Assembly (NCBI RefSeq): GCF_009905375.1
Contig: NC_133648.1
Location: 312,930,565 to 312,994,564 of the forward strand
DNA: 64,000 nucleotides
Direction of reading: 5' to 3'
Origin: Apium graveolens
Lineage: Eukaryota; Streptophyta; Magnoliopsida; Apiales; Apiaceae
The translations under genes and the position numbers were made by a program. This document shows positions 46,431 to 58,765 of the stretch, one piece after another. Under the pieces are notes generated by a model that was not told the DNA's origin, ran no database searches, and saw only the letters and a list, made by a program, of their open reading frames with translations. How positions within the stretch are numbered: position 1 is the stretch's first letter; every line of letters starts with the position of its first letter.

Positions 46431-49209
46431 ATGTCTTCTGCACTATCACTCAGGAGCATACTAGATGCTCACAAATTGACTGGTCCTAATTATGCTGACT
46501 GACTTCGAAACTTGAGAATTGTTCTCAGGATTGAGAAGCTGGAATACGTGATTGACTCACCTAAGCCTACTAAACCTGCTAGTGATGCACATAATGATGA
46601 ACATGTCGTGTATCGTAAGTGGATAGATGATGCAAATGTTGCTCAATGCATCATGCTAGCTTCCATGAACATTGAGCTACAGAAGCAACATGAGCATATG
46701 GATGCTCACACTATCCTAATGCATCTATAAGAGTTGTATGATGTGGCGGGGAGGACAGCTCGATATGAGATATAGAAGGAGTTGTTCAGTTGTAGGATGT
46801 CTGAGGGATCATCTGTGAATGACCATGTACTTAAGATGATCAATTTGATTGAACGTCTTGGACAACTTGGTTTTGCCATGGATGGGGAGCTGAGCCAAGA
46901 CTTGGTCTTGCAATCGCTTCCGAGTTCGTTCTCGCAGTTTGTTGTGAACTTTCACATGAATAAGTTGGATGTCAGCCTGCCTGAAATCCACAACATGTTG
47001 AAGACTGCGGAATCGAATTTTCCCCCTAAGAAGAGTTCTGTTCTTCTAATTGGTGAAGGTTCCAATCCTAAGAAAAGGAAGAGGAATTCTTCCAAGAAGA
47101 AGAAAGTAGGTGAGAAAATGCCGGTTCCACCAAAAGCTGAAGACCTCAAGAGCAAAGTTGTTTGCTTTCACTGTAACAAGGTGGGGCACTGGAAGAGGAA
47201 CTGCAAGGTTTACCTTGCAGAATTGAATAAGAAGAAGAAGAAGGGTAGTGAGACTACCACTTCTGATTCAGGTATGTTCATGATAGAAGTGAATATGTCA
47301 TTAAATCAAATTTCTACTTGGGTATTAGATACCGCCTGTGGTTCTCATATCCAAGGAGAAGTAGGACTCTTGAGGAAGAGGAGGTGATTCTACTGATGGA
47401 AATGGAGCAAGAGTTGCTGCTGAAGATGTAGAATCATTTCATTTACATATGCCTACGGGGAAAACTATTGTTTTAAATAATTGTTATTTTGTTCCCTCGA
47501 TTGTGAGGAATATTATTCCATGTTAGACTTGGCTGGATTTTCATTTATTATTGAGAATAATGAATGTTCTATTCTTAGAAATAATATTCTTTATGGACGT
47601 GGTGCTTTAAATAATGGTCTGTATTTATGTGACATAATTTACTTCAGATTGAACAAACTAATAAAAGAAAAGGGATGATGAAAATCTCACTTTATAGTGG
47701 CATTGCAGTCTCCATTTAGTAGACATGGAGAGAGGACTGCAAATTTGCTAGGAATGGTACACACAGATGTATGTGGACCAATGTCTACGCAAGTCATGGG
47801 TGGATTTTCATACTTCATTACTTTCATAGATGATAGATCTGGATTCGGATATGTGTTTGATGAAACACAAGTCTGAGGCCTTTGAAAAGTTCAAAGAATA
47901 TAAGTATGAAGTGGAGAAACAACCAAACATAGTATTATAACTCTTCGATCAGATCGAGGTGGTGAATACTTTAATGGAGTGTTTCTAGATTATCTCAAAG
48001 TAAATGGTATAGTCTCCCAGTGGACGCCTCCAGATTGGTATCTGAAAGGAGAAATCGAACTTTGTTAGACATAGTTCGGTCCATGATGAGCTATGCAAAT
48101 CTTCCAGTATTCCTATGGGGTTATACATTGGAAACCTCAGCATATTTACTGAATATGGTGCCTTCCAAATCTGTTCCTCAAACTTCGTATGAGATATGGA
48201 AAGAAAGGAAACCGAGTCTTAAACACGTTAAGATTTGGGGATGTCCAGCTAATGTCAAGAAAGTTGACCCAGATAAGCTGGAATATCGATCCGTAAGATG
48301 TAGTTTTGTGGGATATCCTAAAGAGACTTTAGGGTATTACTTTTACACCGATCATCGGGTGTTTGTCTCCAGACATGCTACCTTCTTGGAAAAGGAGTTT
48401 ATCCTTGAAGGAAATAGTGGGAGCAAAATTGAACTTGATGAAGTTCAAGATGCATAAACTACTACAGATCGAGTGGAAACACCTGTTCTGACTGAACAAC
48501 CTTTTGTGGAACAGCCCATTCATAGATCAGGGAGAGTGTCTCGCCAACCTGAGAGGTATTATGGCCTTGTCATTGAGAATGACAATGAGTTGTCGATCAT
48601 TAATGATGACGACCCTGTGACCTATAATGAGGCTATGAGTAGTGTTGACTCAGAGGAATTGACATAGTGCCATGAAATCCGGAAAGAAATCTATGTATAC
48701 GGGATACAAAAGAATGATTATAGCAGATGGCCAGGTGGAGACCTATAAGGCCAGGCTCGTGGTAAAAGGATTCAAACAAAGGCAATGGATTGACTTTGAT
48801 GAAACTTTTTACCTGTAGCCCTGTTAAAATCAGTTCGGATTTTGCTTGCGAATGCTGCTTACTACGACTATGAAATCTGGCAGATGGCCAGATGGTTTTC
48901 TTTCCAAGGGAAATGAAAACCTAGTGTGTAAGCTGTTGCGAACCATATGTGGTTTAAAGCAAGCTTCTCGAAAGATGGAACATTCGTTTTGATGAGACAA
49001 TCAAAGATTTTGATTTTATCAAAAACGTAGATGAACCATGTGTCTACAAAAGGATTAGTGGGAGCGCGGTAACATTTCTTGTATTGTATTGAATTAGAGT
49101 TGACACACATAACAACATAGCAGACCCACTCACAAAGCTACTTTATGAAAGTCACTTCGATCATCATAAAGACAAGATGGGTATTAGATACCAGAGTGAT
49201 TGGCTTTAG
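46431..49209 (+). pseudogene. Element E gag-pol remnant, RT and RNase H deleted
   Basis: Starts MSSALSLRSILDAHKL, with a TGA after 23 codons (GACTGACTT). Copia gag domain to about 47030, zinc knuckle CFHCNKVGHWKRNC (about 47165), protease WVLDTACGSHI (about 47320), and integrase pieces with stops and frameshifts (47750-48080), then its C-terminus (48020-48457, LWGYTLETSAYLLN). The RT begins (VETYKARLVVKGF, about 48745) but jumps at about 49093, right before the expected YVDD motif, to the end of RNase H (NNIADPLTK, about 49110-49135). Lineage within copia is not assigned. Confidence 0.85.
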
Positions 49210-49210
49210 T

Positions 49211-49223
49211 ACAAGTGGGAGAT
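49211..49223 (+). other. Polypurine tract of element E
   Basis: ACAAGTGGGAGAT directly before the 3' LTR start TGAAAGG. Confidence 0.88.
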
Positions 49224-50898
49224 TGAAAGGAATATGTCCTAAGTCCAATCATGTATTAGGATTTAGGAATAACTTTGATGTAATCTGTTTTGATTTCATT
49301 GATATTAATAAAGACTTATTTTGTTTTTATTACGGGCTCTATCTATTTAAGTGTTTAAATAAGATATACCATAGTTTAGAGTAAAGCTTTTTATGGATTA
49401 TGATGAGATCATAATAGTGAGACCTAAAAAGATGATAACTCTAAACTTAAATAGTTCCTGGTCATAGGATTACTAACTGGTAATTAATAATCCACAAAGA
49501 TCGGTACATACTATGCTTGCTTCATTATGAAGGATGTCTGTTCTCATAGACATTTGTGTGGTGACACTATAGCTAGTATGTAGGTGCTTATTATAGAATA
49601 AGTTCACTGAACATGACTCGCACAGCTGAACAACTGATGGAGTTCACTCACATGTCAGCAGTTGTTCACATAGTGATAGTTGTACAAGTATCCTTAGACT
49701 TGAGGTCATCATAGTCATCTTGTGTACACTGAACTATGCTTTGGTTTAGTTCTTAGTCTCCAGGAACAATTATTAGGGCTCCTCTGGGTATAGGAATTTG
49801 TACACGAAGATAGTGTATGATCAATAAAGGATCTAGCCCTTCCAGTGAAGGAAGTGAATGTTCAAGGGTGATCCACTTATGCTAGTTCAGGAATCTCTGG
49901 CCAGAGTGAATGAAATTAGAAAGGAGTTTCTAATTTCCGTAGAACTACGCATAGTAAATGGTAAGCAAGTGATTGAATTAGATAGGCTTGACACGAGATC
50001 CATGCCTTATATTTAATCGGGACATTGTAGGGTAGAAGGAGTTTATTGTACGGTAACTATTCACTGACAGGTTCTTGGTATTCTAAGCAGTGAATTCATA
50101 TTATCCGGATAGTCGCAATATGTTAAAAAGCATCACTCACGATGTAGAATAAATGTGATTAATTAATTAATCATATTTAATAAATTAGAGAATTTATATA
50201 AATAATGATAAAATAGTTTTATTATTATTTATTTCTACTACCGGCTTAATATTGAACCTACAGGGTCACACCATAAAAAGAGAATGATTTAATGGTGGAG
50301 GAATTAATTAATAATGGCTAAATAATTATTTATTTGTGAAATAAATAATTAATTGGCAAATTTAATAATTGATTAAATGAGATTTAATTGATTATAAATT
50401 AATTAAGAAAAGTTCTTAATATTATTAATTAAAGGATTTAATTTTTGGAAATTAAATCAAGAGAGAGAATTATTTCTAAAGTGTTTAGAAAAAAGATTAA
50501 TGATTAAAAGGTGTTTTAATTATTAATGAGAATAATAAATGGGATAATAATAATAATAATATTTATGGGAAAATTTCAGCTGAAAATTTTGCCTATAAAT
50601 ACACTATTATAGACCCTATTTTATTCCAACCCACATCGAACCCGAAAACCCAAAAAGTTTGGAAAACCCAATTCTCTCCACCTCCTTCCTCCTCCTTAAC
50701 ATCGTTTTCTTGGTGGATACCGGTGGAGTGCTTCACACTTGAGGAGCAACTACTAAGGATCTCTGATCGTTGTCTCCGAATTATTTTAAAAGGTTAGATA
50801 CGATCCCTCGAATTTGTATTCACGATTTATATGCTTTTATTTGGATTTTGTATGTGTAAAAGTGTTTTGCCATGCCCCGCTGCGTTTAAAGTCCAACA
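49224..50898 (+). mobile_element. 3' LTR of element E
   Basis: 1675 bp, same length as the 5' LTR. Ends AAAGTCCAACA. The TATA-like box TATAAATA is intact at 50594-50601. Confidence 0.95.
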
Positions 50899-50903
50899 TC
50901 TAA
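50899..50903. repeat. Target-site duplication of element E, right copy
   Basis: TCTAA, identical to 42896-42900. Confidence 0.93.
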
Positions 50904-53878
50904 CACTCAAGGTATAATTTTTTCTACATCTAATTTATCTGCTAGCATAATTATAAATAGACATGTTAATGGGAATACCTCTATTTATATGACTACAGAC
51001 CACTCCTCTTTTCCCCTCTCTTATTTCTTCTTTTCGTAGTGAGTTGAGCCTTTCTAGTGAGATTGTGAGAAAAGATGGCAGTCTCCTGTACTGGAAAAAG
51101 GAGAGGTTGATCAGAGTGATAAAAGTGAGCCAAATATTACTATTGAAAGTAATATATGTGTGAGAAGTGATGAGATCACTTTAAAAGAAAAGAGAGATTT
51201 AGGTGTTTTTGGTTTTATTCTTTCAGGTTCATCACAGGTAACTAAGCCTTCTAAGTCAAACCTGATTTAAAGCTCAAAGGCAAAGTTCCTGACTCTGTCC
51301 CTGATGTTTCTGAGAAATTTTCTAATGATGATGAGTTTGGTGATTCTGATGATGATGACAATCCTGATGATGATGCTCTAAAAGCTGGATTTGAAGCACC
51401 TAAATTATCTACTTTTGGGTCATCATCTGGTCATGCACCTGTTCTTGATGCCCACAGAACTCATGAATAGAATCGTTCATGGAGGTTACCAAGTGAGGAT
51501 ATTTCTTTGGAAGCTGCAAAGTCAATAGTTGATCATGTTGTTCATCTGGTTTCTAATCCTAACATGAAGACTTTTATCAAGGCCACTACAGTACTAGTCA
51601 AAGGGATGCATTCTTCTGTCTCTACACTCAAGCAAGACAATGTTGATCTTAGAGAAGAACTTGCTGATTTTTTTTGTGACTATTAAATGTATAAACAAGC
51701 ACAATGGGCTGGTGAAAAGGATGTTTAGCATGGAAGCAAAACATGATCAAATGTCAGAAAAACTGACAGCTCTTGAAGCTGGTCAGAATGTTACAAATTC
51801 TAAGTTGGATGTTATTCTCTTTCTTCTCCAAAGTGTAGATGCCAAAAAGGGGAAAATAGTAGTACCAAAGATAAAATGTCAACCTGAATCAGTTTTGAGG
51901 AAAAATATCAATCATAATGATGATGGTGATAAGCAAGCAAAGAAAAAGAAGATATACGATGCTGTGATGGTTCAAACTAGAACTGGAGTTCAAACTCAAA
52001 CCACTCAGTCAACTCATGTCTCTCTAGATAGTTCTAAAACTGTCAAGAAAAAAGACAATTACTCACTCTCAATTCCTGATGGAAAAGCACCAGTCAGGAT
52101 CCTAATCCTGACAAACATGAGATGATAATTGACAATCCTGAAGATGCACAAAGATTCTATAAAACTTCCAGAACTCCATCTGGAGCAAGCATCACTCTAT
52201 ATCACAAATAAAAGAGAGTGGAAGATATGTTTGAGAGAAGAGCACTCACTCACCTTGCTGATAAATTTCATGATATGACACAAGATGAAATACTCAAACA
52301 GCAAGAGGAAATTCTTAGTCAACTACAAAATCAAAGTGTTTTAGAGGAAGAGGCAAAGCAAGAGGTGGTAAGGGTGGAAGAAAAGGTGCTAAAAGAAAAG
52401 TTGTTCAAGCTATTCAAGCGGTTATTCCTACTAAGAGGAGAACAAGGTCAAGTGGTGTTAGAATTGAGGAATTACCTGAGATATATCAGTCTCAAGGTCC
52501 CAGAATGGTTATTGATCCTTCATTTCTTCATCCTGTACCAATGCCTGTTTTTAATCCAAATTTATACACTCCTGAAAGTGAAGAAGAACCAGAATCTCAG
52601 CTTGTTAGAAGATCAAGACAACTATAATTCGAAGCTACTCCTACTATAACAAGTTCAATTCCTGACAACAAAGATGCAAATCATGATTCAGTTCCTGACT
52701 GGGTAAATCCTGACAGTTCAGTTCCTGATACTGACAGAGTAATAATCATTCTTGATTCTTTTCAAACTGAAAAAGAAGAAATTCTATTTCGGGAAAATCT
52801 ATAGATTCTATCTGCATTGTTGAAGCATTTATTGCTGAAAACTTCAACGAAGAAGAAGTGGTTTTTGACAGAAAAGAAAGGGCTCAGGAAGGCAAAATCG
52901 GGATTGATGTTGACAGAGCAAATCAAGCATACAGAAACATGCTTAGAAGATCTGATAGAAGCAGATGGAGGAGTATTGATATGAGGATATTATATGAAAG
53001 AGCAGAGAGGAAAGCTCAAGTGTTTCCAAAGATCAAGTACAGATTCAAATGGAGGAAAGCTGATGATCTTAATTGTAATGATGAAATGAACTTTGTTCCT
53101 GGAGATATAAAGGTAGATGGTTTACCTGGATCCAACAATATGGAAGATAAAAATTCTTGGTTGGTACAAGCCAAGAATCTCAAATTGAATGAAACTTTTA
53201 CAAGAGCTGGGATAGGACATCATGAAGCTCAATTGGTCAATCTAAAGTTATTAAACTTCACTCTTGCTGATAGTCCTGGTCCGGAAGTTACTGCTGATCA
53301 CTTAGATAGACTTGAAGTTGTGAATATTATACTTGATAGACATGATGGTTCTGAACTCAAGCAGAAAATCTTACTCTTATTGCAAAATGATCAAGTCCAA
53401 GTTCTCTCACTTGATGAACTATTGATCATGTTAACAAAGGAACTGAAATACATTCATTATTTGCTAACAGTTGAAGATGAAGCTTCCAGAGAATGGTCTA
53501 ATATGATTCTTGCAACTATCAGAAAAAGAATATTGAATAATGGTTCACAATACTTTGGATCATACATTCATACTTACATAAATTTCAGAAGGCAGGAAGT
53601 CAACATGAAGAAGGAATGAGATGTGATTGAGAATGTCCTCACACCGAGATATATAACCATGAATCCAGATGGTCCTAAAGCTTGTTATGTGTCACTGGAG
53701 GAGTTGATGATTGAAAGAACTCCTGTCAAAAATTTAAGGGCTGTTATCTATCAACTGTCAGATAAATTTGAATATGAAAAGAACTTGAATAGCATATTAG
53801 AGGAGATAATGTTGAAGAAGATTGATGACAGGTCTAAAGCCTTTATTCAGAGATACTACAGAGTTTATCAAGAAATAT
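50904..53878 (+). pseudogene. Element D ORF3, second part
   Basis: Continues D ORF3 after element E. Acidic Asp-rich segment (51320-51380), coiled-coil-like segment ending DAKKGK (51700-51860), charged helical segment (52230-52400), and a C-terminal domain in the open stretch 52858-53619 with RAGIGHHE, LKYIHYLL and EWSNMILATIRKR, matching element C (3291-4321). About nine AATCCTGA-type words lie at 51290-52740. Several stops and frame changes. Function unknown. Confidence 0.72.
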
Positions 53879-53983
53879 GAAAATCAAATTATGAAACAAA
53901 ATATGCTTTATACTCTACATTTTGTCTCTCTGGTTTTTGGAACTAGACAACACTTTAGAATTTATGCTTATTCTACAAAGCAT

Positions 53984-53997
53984 AAATTGAAGGAGAT
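53984..53997 (+). other. Polypurine tract of element D
   Basis: AAATTGAAGGAGAT directly before the 3' LTR start TGTTGG. Confidence 0.85.
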
Positions 53998-54396
53998 TGT
54001 TGGAAATTGTCTATGTCAAGAATCAGGATCTGCAAACGAGTTAAGATCTGACAGAGGTATTAGGATGTGTAGCCAATCAGGATCTGTCTAACAATCAGGA
54101 TGTGAAGACTGTCCGGATATGATTGGATAAGTGAAAGCTACAGGATGAATCATAATATGCTGATTTATAGGATCGTAGTTGTTGATTTAAAATATGTATA
54201 GAAAGTAGATAAATTATACTGTAACATATCTTATAATTGATAGAGATTGATTGTAGCTGTGTGATATATAAATACAGATTAGATTCACTTTGTAGTGTGT
54301 ACAACTCGAGTATTCTATAACCTATAAGCTCTTAAGAATATTGTTCTTGCGAGATTTTTATAACAGTTTATTAAAAATCAATATAAACTGTTATTT
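53998..54396 (+). mobile_element. 3' LTR of element D, truncated
   Basis: Starts TGTTGGAAATTG and follows the 5' LTR up to AATATAAACTGTTA. The last 120 bp or so of the 5' LTR, including ATTGTATCCAACCCC, have no counterpart; CACTA sequence starts instead. A TATA-like TATATAAATA lies near 54266. Confidence 0.85.
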
Positions 54397-57300
54397 CTCC
54401 TTGCCCTAATGGGATATCCAAAAGTTAAATTCTTCTACTCCTCTGTCTTTTTCTTCACTTCATCGCTTAAGAATCTTAAAAAAAATGTTAGGCATTCTTC
54501 AACTAAATACCCTTCAGCCATGCACCCCTCTGGTTTACTTCGATTTTGAACATAGCCTTTTAATCTAGCCAAATATTGTTCAATACTGAACATCCATCTA
54601 AGGTGCACTGGTCCTCCAATTTGAATTTCCTTACACAAGTGCAACGACAGATGAACCATGATATCGAAAAATACCGGTGGGAAGATCGTTTCAAGTTGGC
54701 ATAATATTTCAATAATTTCATCTTGTAACTTTTGCACACCCTCCAACTCAATCACTTTGACACAAATTCCCCTTAAAAATGCACCCAACCTTATCAAGGG
54801 TAATGCGACCTCTGGTTTTAAGGTCTTGATAACTGCAAATTACAGTAAATACTAGAGAATAAAATGTGCATCATGGCTTTTATAACCGAATATCTTTCTT
54901 TCATCCAAGTGCACACACCGACTTTTATTAGATGCACATTCGAACGACAATCTAGCCTTCATCAAGACTGAGCAGAAATTCTCCTTTTCTTTTTTTGTCA
55001 TGTCAAAACTAGCTGGATTGATTTCATAGTAACTGTTATCAACAGATTTTATAGGATGAAGGATATTACAAATTCCCATTTCTTGCAAATCTAGGCGAGC
55101 GTTTAGATGATCTTTCGTATTTCCATCCATATTTAATAAAATCCCTAATATTTTATCACATATGTTTTTTCAATATGTATGACATCAAGATTGTGTCTAA
55201 CTAAATTACCACCCTAGTATGTAATTAAAAAAAATGGATTTCTTTTTTTATGGACAATCAGTAGCCTTTTTCTTTTTTCTTAGCTTCCCAAAATTGTTCT
55301 CATACCCGCGTAACAGTTCTTTGTAGTCCTTTCCTGTTAATGGTGGTGGACAAAGATCTATCTCCACTTCACCGTTGAATCTATTTTTATCTGACCTAAG
55401 TTTGTGGTCAGGTGGAAGGAATTTCCTATGGTTCATGTAACAAACATTACGACTATATTTTAAGCAGGATGAAGAGGTGAAATAGTTATATACGGGACAA
55501 CCAAGTTTACCCTTTGTGCTCCACCCCGATAAAATAGCTTTGGGAAATCGTTAATTGTCCACGTGAGACTGGCGTGAATGTAAATGTTTTGTCATGAAAA
55601 GCGTCATAGGTTTTTGTACATACATCTCATAATTCTTTCAACTTAGCAATCAGGGACTGCATATACACATATATCTCATCACCGGGGTATGCAGGTCCAG
55701 GAATTATCGTTGACCAGATTAAATTATCTAGTTTTATAATCATCCAAGGGGCTGATTATATTTTACCACAACAATTGGCCAAGTGCTGTGTGACAGACCC
55801 AAGGTTCGACAAGGATTAAATCTATCTACGGCTAAACCTAACCTAACATTTCGAGGTTCTGCAGCGAAATCTGGATATCTATCATATATTGACTTCTAAC
55901 CCTCGACATCGGCTAAATGTCTTAACTTCCTGTCTTTGATTCGTCTATCTGAATGTCATGCCATGTATTCGGAGCCTTGCACATGAACAAGCGTTGCAAC
56001 CTTGGTTTTAACGGGAAGTATCTCATTACTTTTGCAGAGATTTTATGATCACCTTTTGGGTTCATGTCAACAGAATTAGGAGCTCCAATTTGTGGTGTTT
56101 TCCAGCTTGAAACTCCACAAACTTTGCACTTATTTTCATTTTCATTTTCAGACCAATATAACATGCAATCATTAGGGCATGCATGTATTTTTTGGTAATC
56201 TAGACCTAACTCCTTGATCATACTTTTAGCTGCGTTAAAGGATAGAGGCAAATTGACATCTGTGAAGGCATCCTTTATCAAATCTACCAGTAAAGAAAGC
56301 CTCACTAAATCCATGTGTGCACTTCAATCCATTAAGCTTAACAATAAAACTTAAACGAGTAAATTTTATAGACCCCGAATATAAAGGAAGCCTCATCGCC
56401 TAAGCCAAACCCCATACTACAATCATCACTAAGTTTTTGGTACTTGGGTTTTGCAATTTCATATATCCAATTGACAAATTCTGGATATGGACCCTTAAGT
56501 AGTAGATAATCATATACATCATCTACCTAGTGTCAAAAATGATCAGCACAATTCAGACAAGGCACCCGCCCCAAAATTCGCAAACCCATTCGAAACAAAA
56601 TCGTGTACCCCCTTACGATACTCATCAGTACACATTGGACGCAGAGCCCAAATCATCTTGACAATTTTACACAAAATTATAAAAAACAGAATATACACTA
56701 GTTAAAAAACAAATGTACACTAATATGAAGAGCATAGAGCAAACAACAAGCTTAGTAATAAATAGGAAAAAACAAAGCAAAAAATATTAATTTACATTAA
56801 TTAACAAACACATACACTCTAATGAACTCAAACATTCAGTGAATACTCCTAATTAACAGAATATAAATATATAAAAAAATCCATAATTAACTCAAACATA
56901 AGAACCTTAATTATACAAAACCCCCCAAATCAAAATAATCACTTATTAAACTCAATCCCCCCCCCCCCAATCGAGCTGAACATAAACCATAATTAACATA
57001 AAATCCAAAATTTTAAACTTATAAAACAAAAATAAAAATAAAACCCCAAATCGAATTGTAAATAATCGTATATAGTTTTATCTTCAGTAGCATTCGAGCT
57101 TAGTCTTGAGTCTCTCGTCGCCAACCTCGTGTATTTTTTGTGTATCTCTCGTCGCCAAGCTCTCTCACTCTGTATGTGTATGTGTGTCTGAATTGAGTTT
57201 TAATTTTTGTTTTATATTAGTTTGTCTGAATTATTGCAAGTTAGATTTACTTTTTAATTTTGACTTGTTGACCCACAAAAAAATTTGGAAGTCCCGCTTC

Positions 57301-57527
57301 TATATTAGGAGCCCGCCAAAGATTTGGAGCCCAAATTTGATAATCTGTAGCAACTAACTTATAAACTGTTGCAATATCTTTAATTTTTTTCCACTTTTCA
57401 CACTCAGTTGTAACGAATTTGGAAAGAATTGCAGTACATCTGACATTTTATAAAATTTACTGAAAAAGGCAGTCTATTGCAACGATTTTTGACAGTTTCG
57501 TTGCGATATCCAATTTATGGTGTAGTG
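54397..57527 (-). mobile_element. CACTA (En/Spm-type) DNA transposon remnant
   Basis: Contains a decayed TNP2-type transposase and one terminus. At the right, the forward strand ends ATGGTGTAGTG at 57527, so the minus strand opens CACTACACCAT, a standard CACTA terminal repeat. The adjoining 150 bp carry short repeats (TTGCAAC, TTGTAAC) as expected of subterminal regions. The other end is missing at the junction with element D. Confidence 0.85.
54435..56660 (-). pseudogene. CACTA TNP2-type transposase, decayed
   Basis: Read from about 56660 downwards: a transposase-associated N-terminal domain (MCTDEYRKGVHDFV), then the TNP2 domain start at 56314-55922 (LLVDLIKDAF, KIHACPNDCMLYW, KVCGVSSW, RYFPLKPRLQRLF). 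TNP2 central parts follow at 55436-55248 (HRKFLPPDHKLR) and 55130-54852 (DGNTKDHLNARLDL). The DUF4218-like C-terminal domain is at 54797-54435 (CQLETIFPPVFFDIMVHL, CMAEGYLVEE). Order and spacing fit the family, but stops and frameshifts separate every block and parts such as the catalytic centre are not readable. It would cut and move CACTA ends if intact. Confidence 0.88.
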
Positions 57528-58157
57528 GGTGTATATCAAACTAGCATCAAATTAGCAGTCTTTTTACTAATTTATTTCTTTGTATGTGTAGACATTTAAT
57601 TGGATATTTAGACATAAAAGACTATATTTTATCATATTATGTAGGATTATGTGCAAGTCGATCATGTGTTTTCATTTATACTTAAGTATCAGATGTAAGA
57701 TGATGTAATAGTATAAGTCGATTATGTTTGGGCTGTATTGACATATGTTTTGTTAGATTTACCATCAAGCAAATTTAAAATGTAAATTATGTTTTGGTAT
57801 AATTTTTAATAGTATATGAAAAAATCAAACAATATATTGAAATCTGGACTATAAAAAGTGTTGCACGTAAATATTACCAATACAATGTGAAAATATTACA
57901 ATAGGAACTAAAGTGTTTGTTGAAAAAAGTTGATTATAAAATTATAAAATATTACAATACGGGATAACACGTTGTAGCTAAATGTTGCAATAAATTTAGC
58001 GTGCAACATTTTAACCTCAATAAATGTTACAAAAAATGTGTTAGAGTAATCTATTGTAACATTAGATAAGTGTTACAAAAACAAGAAAATATGTTACAAT
58101 AAAACGTTTATTGTGATATTTTTGAAATTGTTCCAATAGCCTATATGTGGTGTAGTG
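57528..58157. mobile_element. Second CACTA-like terminus with subterminal repeats
   Basis: The forward strand ends ATGTGGTGTAGTG at 58157, again CACTACACCA on the minus strand. The preceding 300 bp hold many TGTTACAA/TGTTGCAA words in both orientations (57840-58140). No left end and no ORF were found between 57528 and 58157, so it may be a truncated relative or an older CACTA into which the first inserted. Confidence 0.55.
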
Positions 58158-58197
58158 AATATTGAATAAAAAAATTGCATGTTTTTTTTCTACAAGT

Positions 58198-58765
58198 GGA
58201 GTGAAAGGAGTATCGGGCCTGATACCCCGTTGTCAAAGGAATATCCCCTGATACTCGCTTTTCACTTGAGTGTCGTAGTGATACTATTTTGTCGATGAAG
58301 TATCAGACCATATACTCATTGTAAGTGAAGTAACATGTGTGATACTCCTCCGTCAGTGAATTATCATCTAAAGTTTTAAATTTATTAAATTTAGGTGCAT
58401 AACTTAGGGTTTAGACATTAAATCCTAAACTCTAAATTGATATTCCTTTAATTCACTTTTAAAAAACTATTTCTAAATCCCATATGAAAAATTGTTTAAC
58501 TCTAAAATATTAAAAATAAAATAAAAATATAGTATAGTCTTAAATAATAAAATAATAAAATAAATATTTTAATATTTAGTGGAGTATCATGAGTGATTGA
58601 TATGCCACCAGGAAAGGAGTATCAGTCCGATACTACATTAACAAAGTGGTATACCTTGATAATCCACCGATAGTCTAATACTACATTAACAAAGGGGTAT
58701 ACCTTGATACTCCACCAAAAGTGGTATATCATCGTGATACTTCACTACTCCATTAGAAGTATCTG
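58198..58765. repeat. Cluster of GTATC/GATAC words with a 48-bp tandem duplication
   Basis: About twenty GTATC or GATAC words occur in two blocks, 58210-58370 and 58583-58765, separated by AT-rich sequence. The second block contains a 48-bp direct repeat (58630-58677 and 58678-58725, opening ATACTACATTAACAAAG). No ORF and no clear element ends; the nature is unknown. Confidence 0.6.

Larger units (their letters stand above)
42901..50898 (+). mobile_element. Element E: Ty1/copia element with deleted RT, nested in D
   Basis: 7998 bp with 1675-bp LTRs, TSD TCTAA, a perfect primer site and a GTGGGAGAT purine tract. By eye about 29 of 1675 LTR positions differ (about 1.7 percent; roughly 0.7 million years at an assumed 1.3e-8 per site per year). 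The interior (4.6 kb) has a leader of about 1.85 kb rich in hairpins and a gag-pol remnant lacking the RT catalytic motif and RNase H. It is non-autonomous in its present form. Confidence 0.93.
33440..54396 (+). mobile_element. Element D: old Sirevirus-like element carrying nested insertions
   Basis: Order: 5' LTR, primer site, gag, pol with a MITE inside, linker, ORF3 split by element E, polypurine tract and truncated 3' LTR. By eye the LTRs differ at roughly one site in nine plus small indels, so D is several times older than A or E. No target duplication can be tested because the right end is truncated. Confidence 0.88.

Noticed and set aside
47481..47678. Separate small gene in element E
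   Set aside because: It reads as a frame-shifted piece of the protease to pre-integrase region of the E polyprotein.
56951..56970. C-run near 56960
   Set aside because: Simple homopolymer in AT-rich CACTA flank, likely slippage or assembly noise.
57106..57357. 83-codon ORF near the CACTA end
   Set aside because: Low-complexity hydrophobic sequence in the subterminal region of the transposon; no support.
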